Part shown: positions 16,753 to 25,431 of the stretch, piece by piece
How positions within the stretch are numbered: the stretch's first letter is position 1
How the letters are laid out: every line of letters starts with the position of its first letter
Assembly: GCF_003387075.1 (NCBI RefSeq)
Contig: NZ_QUMQ01000001.1
Coordinates: 496,001 to 560,000 of the forward strand
DNA length: 64,000 nt
Source of the DNA: Asanoa ferruginea
Lineage (GTDB): Bacteria; Actinomycetota; Actinomycetes; Mycobacteriales; Micromonosporaceae
Reading direction: 5' to 3'
Made by a program: the position numbers and the translations under genes
Notes under the pieces: model-generated
The model's input: only the letters and a program-made list of their open reading frames with translations
The model's database searches: none
What the model was told of the DNA's origin: nothing

Positions 16753-16783
16753 TTGACCTCAAGCCCGCTTCAAGTCACATAGT
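16753..16783 (+). promoter_or_regulatory. Predicted promoter of the MFS gene, giving a leaderless mRNA
   Basis: TTGACC (16753-16758) and CATAGT (16778-16783) are spaced 19 bp apart. The expected transcription start falls at about the GTG at 16790, and there is no ribosome site before that GTG, so leaderless translation is likely. Confidence 0.5.
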
Positions 16784-16789
16784 CGTGCG

Positions 16790-18139
16790 GTGACAATCAC
16801 CGCCGTCGAAACGCGACCACGCCTCTTCACCGCCCGCTACGCGCTGGCCACCGCCGGCTCGACCAGCCTGGTGTTCCTGGCCGCTTTCGAGGCACTCGCC
16901 GTCACGACCGTGATGCCCACCATCACCGCCGACCTCGACGGGCGGGCGCTCTACTCGCTGGCGTTCGTGGCCACCACCGCGACCAGCGTGGTCGGCATGG
17001 TGGCATCCGGCGCGTGGGCCGACCGGCGGGGCCCGCGGCGGGCGCTGCTGACCGCCATCGCGGTCTTCGCGCTCGGCCTGGCGGTGGCCGGCACGGCGCC
17101 GACGATGGCGGTGTTCGTCGCCGGCCGGGCCTTGCAGGGGCTGGGCGCCGGCGGCATCACCGTCGCGCTCTACGTGCTGATCGCCGGCGTCTACCCGGCC
17201 GCGCTGCACCCGCGGATCTTCGGGCTGTTCGCCGCCGCGTGGGTGGTGCCGGGGATGGTCGGCCCGTTCGTCGCGGGCCTGGTCGCCGACGCCTGGAGCT
17301 GGCACTGGGTCTTCCTCGGCGTGCTGGTCCTGGTCGTCGCGGCCACGCTGGTGATCGTGCCGGTGCTGCGCCGCCCGCTACCGCCGGGCGAGGCGGGCAC
17401 CGGCCGCAGCGGGCGGCGGATCGCCACGGCCGCCGTCGTCGCCGGGGCCGCGATCGCCGCCGGGCTCGCACCCGAACTGCCCGACGCGCGCGGCTGGCTG
17501 CTGGCGGCGCTCGCCGCCGGGGCCGTGGTCGCGACCGTCCGCACGCTGCTGCCACCCGGCACCCTGCGCGCCCGCCCCGGCCTGCCCGGCGCCGTGCTGC
17601 TCAGCGCCGCCGCCGGCGGCACGTTCTTCGGCACCGAGGTCTACCTGCCGCTGCTGCTGCACGACCGCTACGGCCTGCCGAGTTGGCTGTCCGGCTTCAC
17701 GCTGACGGTCGGCTCGATCTCCTGGGCGCTCGCGTCACACGTGCAGGGCCGACTCGGCACCCGGTGGACCGACGCGCGGGTGATCCGGCTGGGCACGCTG
17801 CTGCTCGTCGCCGGCGCCGCCGCCGAACTGGCGACCACGCTGACCGGCGCGCACTGGGTGTTCGTCGGGGCGGGCTGGCTGCTGGCCGGCGGCGGGATGG
17901 GCCTGATCTACCCGCGGGTCAGCACGCTGGTGCTGGCCGCGTCGGCACCGGGCACCCAGGGCTTCAACACCGCCGCCAAGAACATCGGCGACGTGGTCGG
18001 CGGCAGCCTCGCGCTGGCCTTCTCCGGGCTGCTCTTCCAGTCGCTGGCCGGCCTCGGCGCATGGTGGTCGTTCGCCGGCTCGCTGACCCTGTCGACCCTG
18101 CTGGCCGTCGCCGCCGTGGGAGTGGCGCGGCGGATCTAG
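16790..18139 (+). CDS. MFS transporter, drug-efflux type
   Basis: 449 residues, about 13-14 hydrophobic helices. The N-terminal half has the MFS signature ASGAWADRRGPRRALL (loop 2-3) and the antiporter-type motif C region GAGGITVALYVLI, followed by VVPGMVGPFVAGLVAD. It likely exports a small hydrophobic compound by proton antiport. The GTG start at 16790 is not preceded by a ribosome site. It ends in a CTAG shared with the convergent SRPBCC gene. A TetR regulator is not adjacent. Confidence 0.9.
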   Translation: MTITAVETRPRLFTARYALATAGSTSLVFLAAFEALAVTTVMPTITADLDGRALYSLAFVATTATSVVGMVASGAWADRRGPRRALLTAIAVFALGLAVAGTAPTMAVFVAGRALQGLGAGGITVALYVLIAGVYPAALHPRIFGLFAAAWVVPGMVGPFVAGLVADAWSWHWVFLGVLVLVVAATLVIVPVLRRPLPPGEAGTGRSGRRIATAAVVAGAAIAAGLAPELPDARGWLLAALAAGAVVATVRTLLPPGTLRARPGLPGAVLLSAAAGGTFFGTEVYLPLLLHDRYGLPSWLSGFTLTVGSISWALASHVQGRLGTRWTDARVIRLGTLLLVAGAAAELATTLTGAHWVFVGAGWLLAGGGMGLIYPRVSTLVLAASAPGTQGFNTAAKNIGDVVGGSLALAFSGLLFQSLAGLGAWWSFAGSLTLSTLLAVAAVGVARRI

Positions 18140-18597
18140 CCGGCGGCCTTTGCCCGGTAGGCCTCGAGGACCGCCGTCCAGCCGCCGTCGTCAGCGAAGC
18201 GGGCGTGGTCGGCGGTCTGGTCGGCGTGCCAGCCGCTGTGTTCGAGGCGCACGTCGGTGGCCGAGCCGTCGGGGCCGAAGCTCACATCGACGAGCGTGGC
18301 ACCAGGGGTACGCAGCGCGTGCGTCCAGCTCAGCGCCACCCGCTCGGCGAATTCCCAGATGCCCACCTCGCCCCAGCCGTGCTCGCTGCCGTCGCGCTCG
18401 CGCTCGTAGAGCCGGCCGCCCACCCGGGGCTCCAGCACCACGGCGACAAGATCGTCACCGCCGGCGGTGAACCCGCGCGGCCACCAGTCGGCGATCTTCG
18501 CGGTGAAGAGGTCGAAGGCTTCGGTCGGGCCGATCGGCACCACCAGTTCCCGGACGATCGGCGGCAGCGCCGAGTCCTCGTACCCCCGACTGGTCAT
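18136..18597 (-). CDS. SRPBCC/AHSA1-like domain protein
   Basis: 153 residues. The pattern IVRELVVPIGPTEAFDLFT, ADWWPRGFTA and VGGRLYERERDGSEHGWG is typical of the activator-of-Hsp90-ATPase-like SRPBCC group. The protein probably binds a small hydrophobic ligand; no catalytic role can be assigned. The gene is the convergent neighbour of the MFS gene (shared CTAG stop) and is divergent from the hydrolase at 18690. Confidence 0.85.
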   Translation of the reverse strand: MTSRGYEDSALPPIVRELVVPIGPTEAFDLFTAKIADWWPRGFTAGGDDLVAVVLEPRVGGRLYERERDGSEHGWGEVGIWEFAERVALSWTHALRTPGATLVDVSFGPDGSATDVRLEHSGWHADQTADHARFADDGGWTAVLEAYRAKAAG

Positions 18598-18689
18598 GAT
18601 CGAATTCTCCTCTGCTTTTCGGCTTTCCCCAGCCTGCCAGGTCGGGGCCGTGCGACGCTGGCCAGAGGCGAGCCCAGGTGGAGGTCGCG

Positions 18690-19919
18690 ATGACCAGGAT
18701 CGGCGCCAAGGACGAGCTGTTCGGTGCTCAGACGCTCCGGACCATGGGCGCCGCCCCTTACGGCGGCGCGGACATCGGTGAATGCCTGGCGACGCTGGCC
18801 CGGGTGCAGGGCACCGACCTCGAGAGCTGGTACCGCGAGTGGACGCTGACGGCGACCCGGGTGCAGGGGCTGGCCGAGGCGGAAGAGGCGGCCGGGCACG
18901 TCGAGAGCGCCCGCCTGGCCTACTGGCGGGCGTCGAGCTATTTCCGCAACGCGGGCACGATGCTGCTCGGCGCGCCGTTGGACCGGCGCGCCGTGGAGGC
19001 CAACCTGCGGCAGACCGACGCGTTCCGGCGCGGCGCCGCGCTGATGCCGTTCCCGCCCCGGCAGGTGGAGATCCCCTACAGCGACACCACGCTGCCCGGC
19101 TATCTCCTCCGCGCCGAGGGTGACCTGCGCGACCGGCCGATGGTGATCCTCTGCGGCGGCTACGACAGCACCGCCGAGGAGCTCTACTTCCAGAACGGCG
19201 CCGCGGCGCTGGCCCGCGGCTACGACGTGCTGATGTTCGACGGTCCCGGCCAGGGCTCCGCGCTGCTCCAGCGCGGCATGGTGATGCGGCCGGACTGGGA
19301 GGCCGTGGTCACCCCGGTGGTCGACTTCGTGCTGGAGCAGCCGGGCGTCGACCCGAGCCGGATCGCGCTGATCGGCCTGAGCCTGGGCGGCTACCTGGCG
19401 CCGCGGGCGGCCAGCGCCGAGCACCGGTTGGCCGCCTGCATCGCCGACGGCGGCGAGTACGACCTGTTCGACGCGGTGCTGCAACGGATGCCGGCCCCGG
19501 TGGCGCGCGGCTTCGCCGAAGGCCGCTCGTCGTCGACGGCGATCGTGCGCGCGACGCTCGGCCGGCTGGAGAAGCGGCCGACGGTGGGCTGGTCGCTGCG
19601 CCGCGGCCAACTCGTGCACGGCGCGGCCGACTCGGTGACCTACATCGACATGCTGCGCGACTACACGATGAAGGGCCGGGCCCAGCGGATCACCTGCCCG
19701 ATGCTGATCTGCCACGCCGAGGGCGACCCGCTCGGCGCCCAGTCACCGCAGCTCTACGACGCGCTGACCACCCGCAAGGAGCTGATCACCTTCAGCATCG
19801 CCGAGGGTGCCGGCGACCACTGCGAGGCCGGCGCCCGCACGCTGTTCCACGCGCGGGCGTTGGGCTGGCTCGACTCGATCCTGCGGCCGTCGGCCGTGCT
19901 GAGCGGCAGCGGTTACTGA
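18690..19919 (+). CDS. Alpha/beta hydrolase (FrsA/DUF1100-like, with N-terminal helical cap)
   Basis: 409 residues. The first 120 residues are helical. The hydrolase core follows with CGGYDSTAEELY (oxyanion region, about residue 155), GPGQGS and the nucleophile elbow GLSLGG (S231). The late CHAEGDPLG and GDHCEAGA segments supply the acid and histidine. This layout is that of the FrsA-like esterases and 2,6-dihydroxypseudooxynicotine hydrolase relatives, which cleave esters or C-C bonds. The ATG at 18690 has GGAGG five bases upstream. There is no signal peptide, so it is cytoplasmic. Confidence 0.87.
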   Translation: MTRIGAKDELFGAQTLRTMGAAPYGGADIGECLATLARVQGTDLESWYREWTLTATRVQGLAEAEEAAGHVESARLAYWRASSYFRNAGTMLLGAPLDRRAVEANLRQTDAFRRGAALMPFPPRQVEIPYSDTTLPGYLLRAEGDLRDRPMVILCGGYDSTAEELYFQNGAAALARGYDVLMFDGPGQGSALLQRGMVMRPDWEAVVTPVVDFVLEQPGVDPSRIALIGLSLGGYLAPRAASAEHRLAACIADGGEYDLFDAVLQRMPAPVARGFAEGRSSSTAIVRATLGRLEKRPTVGWSLRRGQLVHGAADSVTYIDMLRDYTMKGRAQRITCPMLICHAEGDPLGAQSPQLYDALTTRKELITFSIAEGAGDHCEAGARTLFHARALGWLDSILRPSAVLSGSGY

Positions 19920-20332
19920 GGGCCGGCTTCGTGGCCGCGGCGGCCCTTGGTGCGCCGGCGGTCCTTCATCTCGGCCTCGAAGATGTGCCGGCGCCCGCCG
20001 GCGAGTTGGCCGCGGGCCCGGGCCTCGAGGTCGCGGAAGGCCGCGTAATAGCCCTCGTCATAGTCTTCGACGATCTGGTAGGTCCACCGGCCCTCGATGA
20101 CGTTGCGGCCGATCAACTCGTCGCGCACCGCGTCGGCCAACTCGACCTGGCCCGCCTGCCGGAGCAGGTCGACCGCTTCATCGAGCATCAGGTCGGCATG
20201 CCCGGTGAGCTGGTGTACGGAATACAAGTGGCCCCGGACCCGCTCCACCGTCTCCAGCGCCTCGCTGAGCTTGCCGAGCGCGGCGACGGTGACGTCGTCG
20301 AGTCCCGGCGGCCGGCGGTGCTCGTCGTTCAT
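19913..20332 (-). CDS. Conserved hypothetical protein, soluble and helical
   Basis: 139 residues with no recognised domain. The pattern LHHxxH-like (HLYSVHQLTGHADLMLDEAV) and an EDYDEGYYAAFRDLE segment suggest a small all-helical soluble protein. The C-terminus is strongly basic (KDRRRTKGRRGHE), possibly for nucleic acid contact. It overlaps the end of the convergent hydrolase by seven bases. Codon bias is normal for the window, so it is a resident gene of unknown role. Confidence 0.75.
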   Translation of the reverse strand: MNDEHRRPPGLDDVTVAALGKLSEALETVERVRGHLYSVHQLTGHADLMLDEAVDLLRQAGQVELADAVRDELIGRNVIEGRWTYQIVEDYDEGYYAAFRDLEARARGQLAGGRRHIFEAEMKDRRRTKGRRGHEAGPQ

Positions 20333-20370
20333 GGGGTCACCTCTACCCGTGGATCCTGGCGCCGGAAACG

Positions 20371-20402
20371 CCTGAGGCGGAGCCGAGCGGCTCCGCCTCA
20401 GG
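20371..20402 (-). terminator. Terminator hairpin of the PQGN-repeat protein gene
   Basis: CCTGAGGCGGAGCC and GGCTCCGCCTCAGG form a perfect 14-bp stem with the 4-base loop GAGC. It starts ten bases after the stop of the leftward gene at 20413. Confidence 0.85.
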
Positions 20403-20412
20403 ATTGTGCTTG

Positions 20413-21027
20413 TCAGGCCGCGTGCCGAGCGCGCCGGCGTGCGCGGGTCATCGCGACGACGACCGCACCGCCGGCGAGCAGCACCAGGCCGCCCGCGACG
20501 ACCGGAACCGGGTCGGGGCCCGGGGTGACCGGCAGGTTGCCACCGGGCACCAGCAGGTTGTCGACGGACGCCACCTCGTTGTCAGCGCCCGGCAGGCTCT
20601 GTCGCGCGATCACCCGGTAGCGCCCGGAGCGCAGGGCCGGCGAGATCGTGCAGGACCAGAAGCCGTTCTGCGCGACGGTCGTGTTGCAGGTGCCGGCCGC
20701 CTCGTTGCCCTGGTTGTTGCCCTGCGGGTAGTTGCCCTGCGGACCATTCCCCTGCGGAGCGTTGCCCTGCGGGCCGTTGCCCTGGGGACCGTTCCCCTGC
20801 GGGCCGTAGCTGTCGCGGTGCTGCTGGTTTTGGTTGATCGCCTCGACCGCGACCCGGGCACCTGGCCGGCCCATACCCTGGATGGTCGGAGTGCTTGAGA
20901 TGGTCGAGCCGCTCTGCGGACTGTTGATCCTGAAGCTGCCGCCGTCCGCGAAGGCCGGCGCTCCAAGCGCCAGACCGAGCCCGATCACCGCCGCGCCCAA
21001 GCCCACCCTCGTGCGCAGTTTCCCCAT
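20413..21027 (-). CDS. Exported, membrane-anchored protein with PQGN repeats
   Basis: 204 residues. A signal peptide (residues 1-27, ending APAFA), an Ig-like beta domain from about residue 32 to 160 with a cysteine pair (C114, C126), and a C-terminal membrane helix (about 173-193) followed by RARRRARHAA. This layout is that of a surface protein held at the membrane. Inside the Ig-like domain, residues 76-108 carry six PQGN units and one NQGN in 5-residue steps (DNA 20704-20805), a flexible, collagen-like or substrate-like loop. The family is unknown. The terminator lies just downstream. Confidence 0.8.
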   Translation of the reverse strand: MGKLRTRVGLGAAVIGLGLALGAPAFADGGSFRINSPQSGSTISSTPTIQGMGRPGARVAVEAINQNQQHRDSYGPQGNGPQGNGPQGNAPQGNGPQGNYPQGNNQGNEAAGTCNTTVAQNGFWSCTISPALRSGRYRVIARQSLPGADNEVASVDNLLVPGGNLPVTPGPDPVPVVAGGLVLLAGGAVVVAMTRARRRARHAA

Positions 21028-21167
21028 GAGTTTCTCCCTTCACAACTCTCCCTTCGGCGACTATATGCAGAGAAACTTCGCATAAAAGGTGAATAACGGA
21101 ACCTAGGCGAATTTGGGCACCTTGATCGGCGCGTCGCGCTTAGCTTTCTAAGGAAGGAGTGATCTCG

Positions 21168-21932
21168 ATGGCCAAGGACATCCGCCCGTACGCGCTGAGC
21201 CGGCGCCGCGCGGCCGACGTCGCCGCGGCGGAGCTGCGCGCGTTCAGCGACCTGCTGGCGTCCCTTGGCGACACCGACTGGGCGCTGGCCACCGACTGCG
21301 ACGAGTGGACCGTACGAGACGTGGCCGCACACGTCTGCGGCCAATACGAGGAGCTCGCCCGGCCGACGACGCTGCTGCGCCGGCTGCGCACGGGCCGCCG
21401 GCGCTACCCGGACCGGATCGCGCTCGACGCGCACAACCAGGTGCAGATCGACGACCTCGGGCGGCTACCGCCCGCCGCGCTGGTCGCTCACCTGGCCCGC
21501 TACGGGCCGGTCGCGATCAGAAGGATCCGGCTGATGCCCGGCGTGCTGCGGAAGATCTCGACCGAGCGCTTCTACCCCGAGCCGCCGCTGGCCGAGCCCA
21601 ACCTCGGCTACTTCGTCGACGTGATCGTCGCGCGCGACACCTGGATGCACCGGATCGAGCTGTCCCGAGCCACCGGACGTCCGTTCGAGGTCGACGACCA
21701 CGACCACGAGATCGTCGGCCAGGTCGTCCGCGACCTCGACAAGGCCTGGCGCCGGCCGCCGCTGCGGCTGGAACTGACCGGCCCGGCCGGCAGCACCTGG
21801 CAGATCGGCGGCAGCGCGCCGGTCGAGTCGGTCACCGCCGACACGCTGGCGATGATGCTGCACCTCTCGGGCCGCGACGGCGTCGACCTGCCTCCCGACA
21901 GCCCACTGGAGGCGGCCCGGGTGGTCTTCTAG
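21168..21932 (+). CDS. Maleylpyruvate isomerase-family (DinB-like) mycothiol-dependent protein
   Basis: 254 residues. The N-terminal part has the DinB/MDMPI helical bundle signature CDEWTVRDVAAHVCGQYEE, in which the histidine is a metal ligand, and a later VARDTWMHRIELSRATG segment supplies further ligands. Family members use mycothiol or bacillithiol as cofactor or transfer partner. The reaction here is unknown. The ATG at 21168 follows AAGGAG; a GTG nine bases earlier is in frame. The stop shares a CTAG with the DUF305 gene. Confidence 0.85.
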   Translation: MAKDIRPYALSRRRAADVAAAELRAFSDLLASLGDTDWALATDCDEWTVRDVAAHVCGQYEELARPTTLLRRLRTGRRRYPDRIALDAHNQVQIDDLGRLPPAALVAHLARYGPVAIRRIRLMPGVLRKISTERFYPEPPLAEPNLGYFVDVIVARDTWMHRIELSRATGRPFEVDDHDHEIVGQVVRDLDKAWRRPPLRLELTGPAGSTWQIGGSAPVESVTADTLAMMLHLSGRDGVDLPPDSPLEAARVVF

Positions 21933-22483
21933 GCGACCATCTTCAGGAGTTGTTGGAGCTGGGCGCGGACGGTCTCGTCGGTGCGCGCGGCCAGTTCCCG
22001 GGTCGCCGGGTCAACGCCGGTGGCGGTCTCCATGTGGGCCAACTCCACGGCGCCGTGCTGGTGGCCGATCAGCATGGTGAGAAACGTGCTGTCGAACTCG
22101 TCGCCGGTCAGGCTGGCGAGCCGGAGCAACTCGGCGTCGTCGAGCAGCGGCAGCCCACCGTGCGCCTCGTGCGCGCTGTGGTTCGCGGTCGAGACGAGCG
22201 GCTGACCCCAGCCCGTGAGGCGGTCTCGGATCGTGCGCGTGTCGGCCGCCTGCTCGATGTCGAGCTCGACCGCGACCTGCCGCACCGCTGGGTCGCGCGA
22301 CTGCTTCTTGCCCAGCTCGAGCAGCTTCGCCTCGGGCTCGTGGTGGGCGAGCATCATCTGGAGGAACATCACGTCGGTGTCGTTGTAGGACGGTGCGGGC
22401 GCGGCCGCCTGGTCCGCTTTGCCGCACCCGGCGAGCAGCACCGCCGCCAGCGCCGCCAGCACTGCCCATCGCCGTCTGGTCAC
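21929..22483 (-). CDS. DUF305 lipoprotein
   Basis: 184 residues. Lipobox LLAGC with the lipidated cysteine at residue 20. The DUF305 pattern is clear: VMFLQMMLAHHEPEAKLLEL and, near the end, FLTMLIGHQHGAVELAHME, giving paired His/Met-rich helices that look suited to metal (often copper) binding. Family members are found near copper-handling genes, but no such genes are adjacent here. The start is GTG at 22483. The three tandem hairpin repeats begin 28 bp upstream. Confidence 0.9.
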   Translation of the reverse strand: MTRRRWAVLAALAAVLLAGCGKADQAAAPAPSYNDTDVMFLQMMLAHHEPEAKLLELGKKQSRDPAVRQVAVELDIEQAADTRTIRDRLTGWGQPLVSTANHSAHEAHGGLPLLDDAELLRLASLTGDEFDSTFLTMLIGHQHGAVELAHMETATGVDPATRELAARTDETVRAQLQQLLKMVA

Positions 22484-22510
22484 CAGGCCTCCCGCGCTCG
22501 TTCTCAGGCT

Positions 22511-22575
22511 TTGCTCTGCTGCCAGATACGCCGCAGCTAACCGTTAGCGGTGCTGCCCATGTGGCAGCAGAGCAA
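22511..22575. repeat. Nested palindromic repeat, family member 2
   Basis: Outer arms TTGCTCTGCTGCCA (22511-22524) and TGGCAGCAGAGCAA (22562-22575) are identical to those of the copy at 386-449. The interior differs but also contains a palindrome (GCTAAC-C-GTTAGC). Confidence 0.85.
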
Positions 22576-22582
22576 GGAGGCC

Positions 22583-22647
22583 TTGCTCTGCTGCCATGTA
22601 CGCCGCACCCAACCATTAGCGGTGCTGCCTATCTGGCAGCAGAACAA
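22583..22647. repeat. Nested palindromic repeat, family member 3
   Basis: Outer arms TTGCTCTGCTGCCA (22583-22596) and TGGCAGCAGAACAA (22634-22647), with one non-pairing base. The interior (ACCATTAGCGGTGCTGCC) aligns with that of member 2. It lies seven bases after member 2. Confidence 0.85.
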
Positions 22648-22659
22648 AGCGAGGACGCT

Positions 22660-22724
22660 TTGCTCTGCACCCCCACAGGCAACAGCTAACCGTTAGAGGT
22701 GCTGCCCACAGGGGTGCAGAGCAA
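22660..22724. repeat. Nested palindromic repeat, family member 4, with compensated stem
   Basis: Outer arms TTGCTCTGCACCCC (22660-22673) and GGGGTGCAGAGCAA (22711-22724) pair perfectly. Compared with members 1 and 2, the inner five bases of both arms have changed together (TGCCA/TGGCA to ACCCC/GGGGT), so pairing is kept while sequence is not. The interior CAGCTAACCGTTAG is shared with member 2. Confidence 0.85.
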
Positions 22725-22729
22725 GGACA

Positions 22730-22757
22730 GGGGTGCCCACCCGACGGCAGGCACCCC
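22730..22757 (-). terminator. Terminator hairpin of the LPMO gene
   Basis: GGGGTGCC (22730-22737) and GGCACCCC (22750-22757) form an 8-bp stem with a 12-base loop, seven bases beyond the stop of the leftward LPMO gene. Confidence 0.65.
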
Positions 22758-22764
22758 AATCGGT

Positions 22765-23478
22765 TCAGGAACAGGCGCCCTGGTCGCGCCAGACGCCCCA
22801 CTCGCCGGTGGTGCCGGGCGTCTCGCCCTGCGTCCACCACTGGGCCTGCCAGCGCCGGCCGTTGTAGGAGACGATCGCGCCGCCGTTGTAGACCGCGCTC
22901 GCGCTCCACGCCGTACCGCAACTCGTCGGCGGAGGCGGCGGTGGCGGGTTGGTGCCGCCGCCACCGCCACTGCCGACCTGGAGGTCGACACAGGCGTAGA
23001 AGGCGTTCACAGTGTCGGCGATATTCCACCGGGCCAGCACGGTGATCCGGCCGGTGCGGCCGCCGAGGCTGACGTTGTGCGACTTGGTGGCGCCGGGCTG
23101 CGCGCCGTGGTCGTCGAAGACCGCGATCCGGCTGCCGCCGACGAAGTATTCCCACGTGCTGGTCGAGTGCCGGGCGGTGAGCACCCAGTTGAACGTCACG
23201 CTCTGCCCGACCGAGGTTGCCGGCCAGTTGCGGCTGTTGTCGTTGAGCACGCTGAACCGGCTGCCGCCGCCGTTGCACTGCATCGAGCCCTTGGGCGCTT
23301 CGACACTCTGCGGCTCGTACACGATGTCACCGCAGTTTGGCACCACACCCTGCGCGCACAGCGCCTGTCGGCTGGGTGGTGAGGAGATGTAACCGTGCGC
23401 CTGAGCCGGCGCGGCCACGAACATCGAGACCAGCAGGGCGGCGACGGTCAGCACCGGAAGCATGATGCGTCTACGCAT
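22765..23478 (-). CDS. Chitin-type lytic polysaccharide monooxygenase (AA10) with CBM5/12
   Basis: 237 residues. The signal peptide ends ...PAQA, so the mature enzyme begins with H28 (HGYISSPPSR), the copper-brace histidine. The second copper ligand is H104 (TARHSTSTWEYF), and the late NAFYACVDL segment holds the axial aromatic residue. A Gly/Pro linker (GGGGGTNPPPPPPP) leads to a C-terminal chitin-binding CBM5/12 module (GTAWSASAVYNGG, RRWQAQWWTQGETPG). It cleaves crystalline chitin or cellulose oxidatively outside the cell. GAGGAGG precedes the ATG at 23478. An AT-rich promoter with 16-bp direct repeats lies 55-86 bp upstream. Confidence 0.95.
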   Translation of the reverse strand: MRRRIMLPVLTVAALLVSMFVAAPAQAHGYISSPPSRQALCAQGVVPNCGDIVYEPQSVEAPKGSMQCNGGGSRFSVLNDNSRNWPATSVGQSVTFNWVLTARHSTSTWEYFVGGSRIAVFDDHGAQPGATKSHNVSLGGRTGRITVLARWNIADTVNAFYACVDLQVGSGGGGGTNPPPPPPPTSCGTAWSASAVYNGGAIVSYNGRRWQAQWWTQGETPGTTGEWGVWRDQGACS

Positions 23479-23532
23479 GAAGTCCTCCTCACTTCATAGA
23501 GCGATACCGATCCCTTCTAGCGCCCAAGATAA

Positions 23533-23564
23533 GGTAAACAAACCTAACAGTAAATAGACCTAAC
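23533..23564 (-). promoter_or_regulatory. Tandem 16-bp direct repeat in the LPMO promoter
   Basis: GGTAAACAAACCTAAC (23533-23548) is followed at once by AGTAAATAGACCTAAC (23549-23564), a 13/16 match. It is strikingly AT-rich for this genome and lies upstream of the LPMO and downstream of ctaD. It may be an activator or repressor site for polysaccharide-responsive control, or an extended promoter. Confidence 0.55.
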
Positions 23565-23594
23565 GAAATTTCTCGATGTCTCGCGAGCGCCGCG

Positions 23595-25343
23595 TCAGCG
23601 CCGGGACGTGTCCTCCGGGTACGAGGCTCCGCCATCGGACTCCCGGCTGAACGGCTTGGCCCCACCCTCCGGCGGGCCGGCGATCGACTGGGAGCCGGCC
23701 GCGAGTTCCGGGAACTTCAGGTCGAACGCCGGCCGCTCGGAGCGGATCCGCGGCATCCGGTCGAAGTTGCGCAGCGGCGGCGGCGAGGAGGTCGCCCACT
23801 CCAGCGAGTTGCCGTGTCCCCACGGGTCGTCGGCCAGCACCACCGGACCGGCCTTGTAGGCCTTCCAGCAGTTGTAGATGAACGGGATCGTCGACGCACC
23901 GAGGATGAACGCGCCGATCGTCGAGATCTCGTTGAGCGTCGTGAAGCCGTCGGTCGGCCGATAGTCGGCGTAGCGCCGCGGCATCCCCTCGTTGCCCAGC
24001 CAGTGCTGCACCAGGAACGTTGTATGGAAGCCGATGAAGGTCAGCCAGAAGTGCACCTTGCCGAGCCGGTCGTCGAGCATCCGGCCGAACATCTTCGGGA
24101 ACCAGAAATAGACGCCGGAATAGACCGCGAACACGATCGTGCCGAAGAGTACGTAGTGGAAGTGCGCCACCACGAAGTAGGAGTCCGAGACGTGCCAGTC
24201 GACCGGCGGGCTGGCCAGCAACACGCCGGTGAGGCCGCCGAGCAGGAAGGTGACCAGGAAGCCGATGGAGAACAGCATCGGCGTCTCGAACGTGATCTGG
24301 CCGCGCCACATCGAGCCGATCCAGTTGAAGAACTTCACTCCGGTGGGCACCGCGATCAGATAGCTGAGGAAGCTGAAGAACGGCAGCAGCACCTGGCCGG
24401 TGGCGAACATGTGGTGCGCCCACACGGTCATCGACAGCGCGGCGATCGCGATGGTGGCGCCGACCAGTCCCTTGTAGCCGAACAGCGGCTTGCGCGAGAA
24501 GACCGGGATGACCTCGGTGACGATGCCGAAGAACGGCAACGCGACGATATAGACCTCGGGATGGCCGAAGAACCAGAAGAGGTGTTGCCAGAGCAGTGGA
24601 CCGCCGGCTGACGGTTCATAGACCTTGGCATCGAGTATTCGGTCGGCGCCCAGCGCCAGCAGGGTGGCCGCGAGCAGCGGGAACACCAGGATGACGAGCA
24701 GGCTGGTGACCAGGATGTTCCAGGTGAAGATCGGCATCCGGAACATGGTCATGCCGGGCGCCCGCAGCGTGATGATCGTGGTGATCATGTTGACGCCGCC
24801 GAGGATCGTGCCCAGACCGGAGATCACCAGGCCGAACACCCACATGTTGGGGCCGATGCCCGGCGAGTTCTCCACATCGCTCAGCGGCGTGTAGGCGAAC
24901 CAGCCGAAGTCGGCGGCACCGCTGGGTGTCAGGAACCCGAGCAGGACCAGCGAACCACCGAACAGATACAGCCAGTACGCGAACGCGTTGAGCCGCGGGA
25001 ACGCGACGTCCGGCGCACCGATCTGGAGCGGCACGATGAAGTTGGCGAACGCGAACAGGATCGGCGTCGCGAACAGCAACAGCATGATCGTGCCGTGCAT
25101 CGTGAAGAGCTGGTTGTATTGCTCGGTCGACAGGAACTGGAGTCCCGGCCGGGCGAGTTCGGCGCGCATCAGCAGCGCCATGATGCCGCCGGCCACGAAG
25201 AAGCCGAACGCCGTGGTCAGGTAGAGGATGCCGATCTGCTTGGCGTCGGTGGTCCGGATCAGGCGGCCGAGCGCGGAACCACGCACCTGCTCCCGCACCG
25301 GCCACGGACGCGTCACGATCGGCTTTGGAACTACGGACGTCAA
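23595..25343 (-). CDS. ctaD: Cytochrome c oxidase subunit I
   Basis: 582 residues with 12 membrane helices, the catalytic subunit of an aa3-type terminal oxidase. Visible ligands: [11 protein letters not shown] (heme a His), [10 protein letters not shown] (CuB His and the cross-linked Tyr), HHMFATG (the two CuB His) and [10 protein letters not shown] (heme a3 and heme a His). The C-terminal tail is extended and polar, as in other actinobacteria. The start chosen is TTG at 25343, giving [15 protein letters not shown], which fits actinobacterial CtaD N-termini; a TTG at 25370 in frame would add nine residues. Other oxidase subunits are not adjacent, so this is an isolated copy. Confidence 0.94.
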   Translation of the reverse strand: MTSVVPKPIVTRPWPVREQVRGSALGRLIRTTDAKQIGILYLTTAFGFFVAGGIMALLMRAELARPGLQFLSTEQYNQLFTMHGTIMLLLFATPILFAFANFIVPLQIGAPDVAFPRLNAFAYWLYLFGGSLVLLGFLTPSGAADFGWFAYTPLSDVENSPGIGPNMWVFGLVISGLGTILGGVNMITTIITLRAPGMTMFRMPIFTWNILVTSLLVILVFPLLAATLLALGADRILDAKVYEPSAGGPLLWQHLFWFFGHPEVYIVALPFFGIVTEVIPVFSRKPLFGYKGLVGATIAIAALSMTVWAHHMFATGQVLLPFFSFLSYLIAVPTGVKFFNWIGSMWRGQITFETPMLFSIGFLVTFLLGGLTGVLLASPPVDWHVSDSYFVVAHFHYVLFGTIVFAVYSGVYFWFPKMFGRMLDDRLGKVHFWLTFIGFHTTFLVQHWLGNEGMPRRYADYRPTDGFTTLNEISTIGAFILGASTIPFIYNCWKAYKAGPVVLADDPWGHGNSLEWATSSPPPLRNFDRMPRIRSERPAFDLKFPELAAGSQSIAGPPEGGAKPFSRESDGGASYPEDTSRR

Positions 25344-25431
25344 AACGTGCCCCCGGGGGTCGTCTGCCAACCAGCCTTGGGCCTAACGACCCGGACCGGC
25401 CGGCAGACGTGCCCCGATCGGGTGAAGCCGG

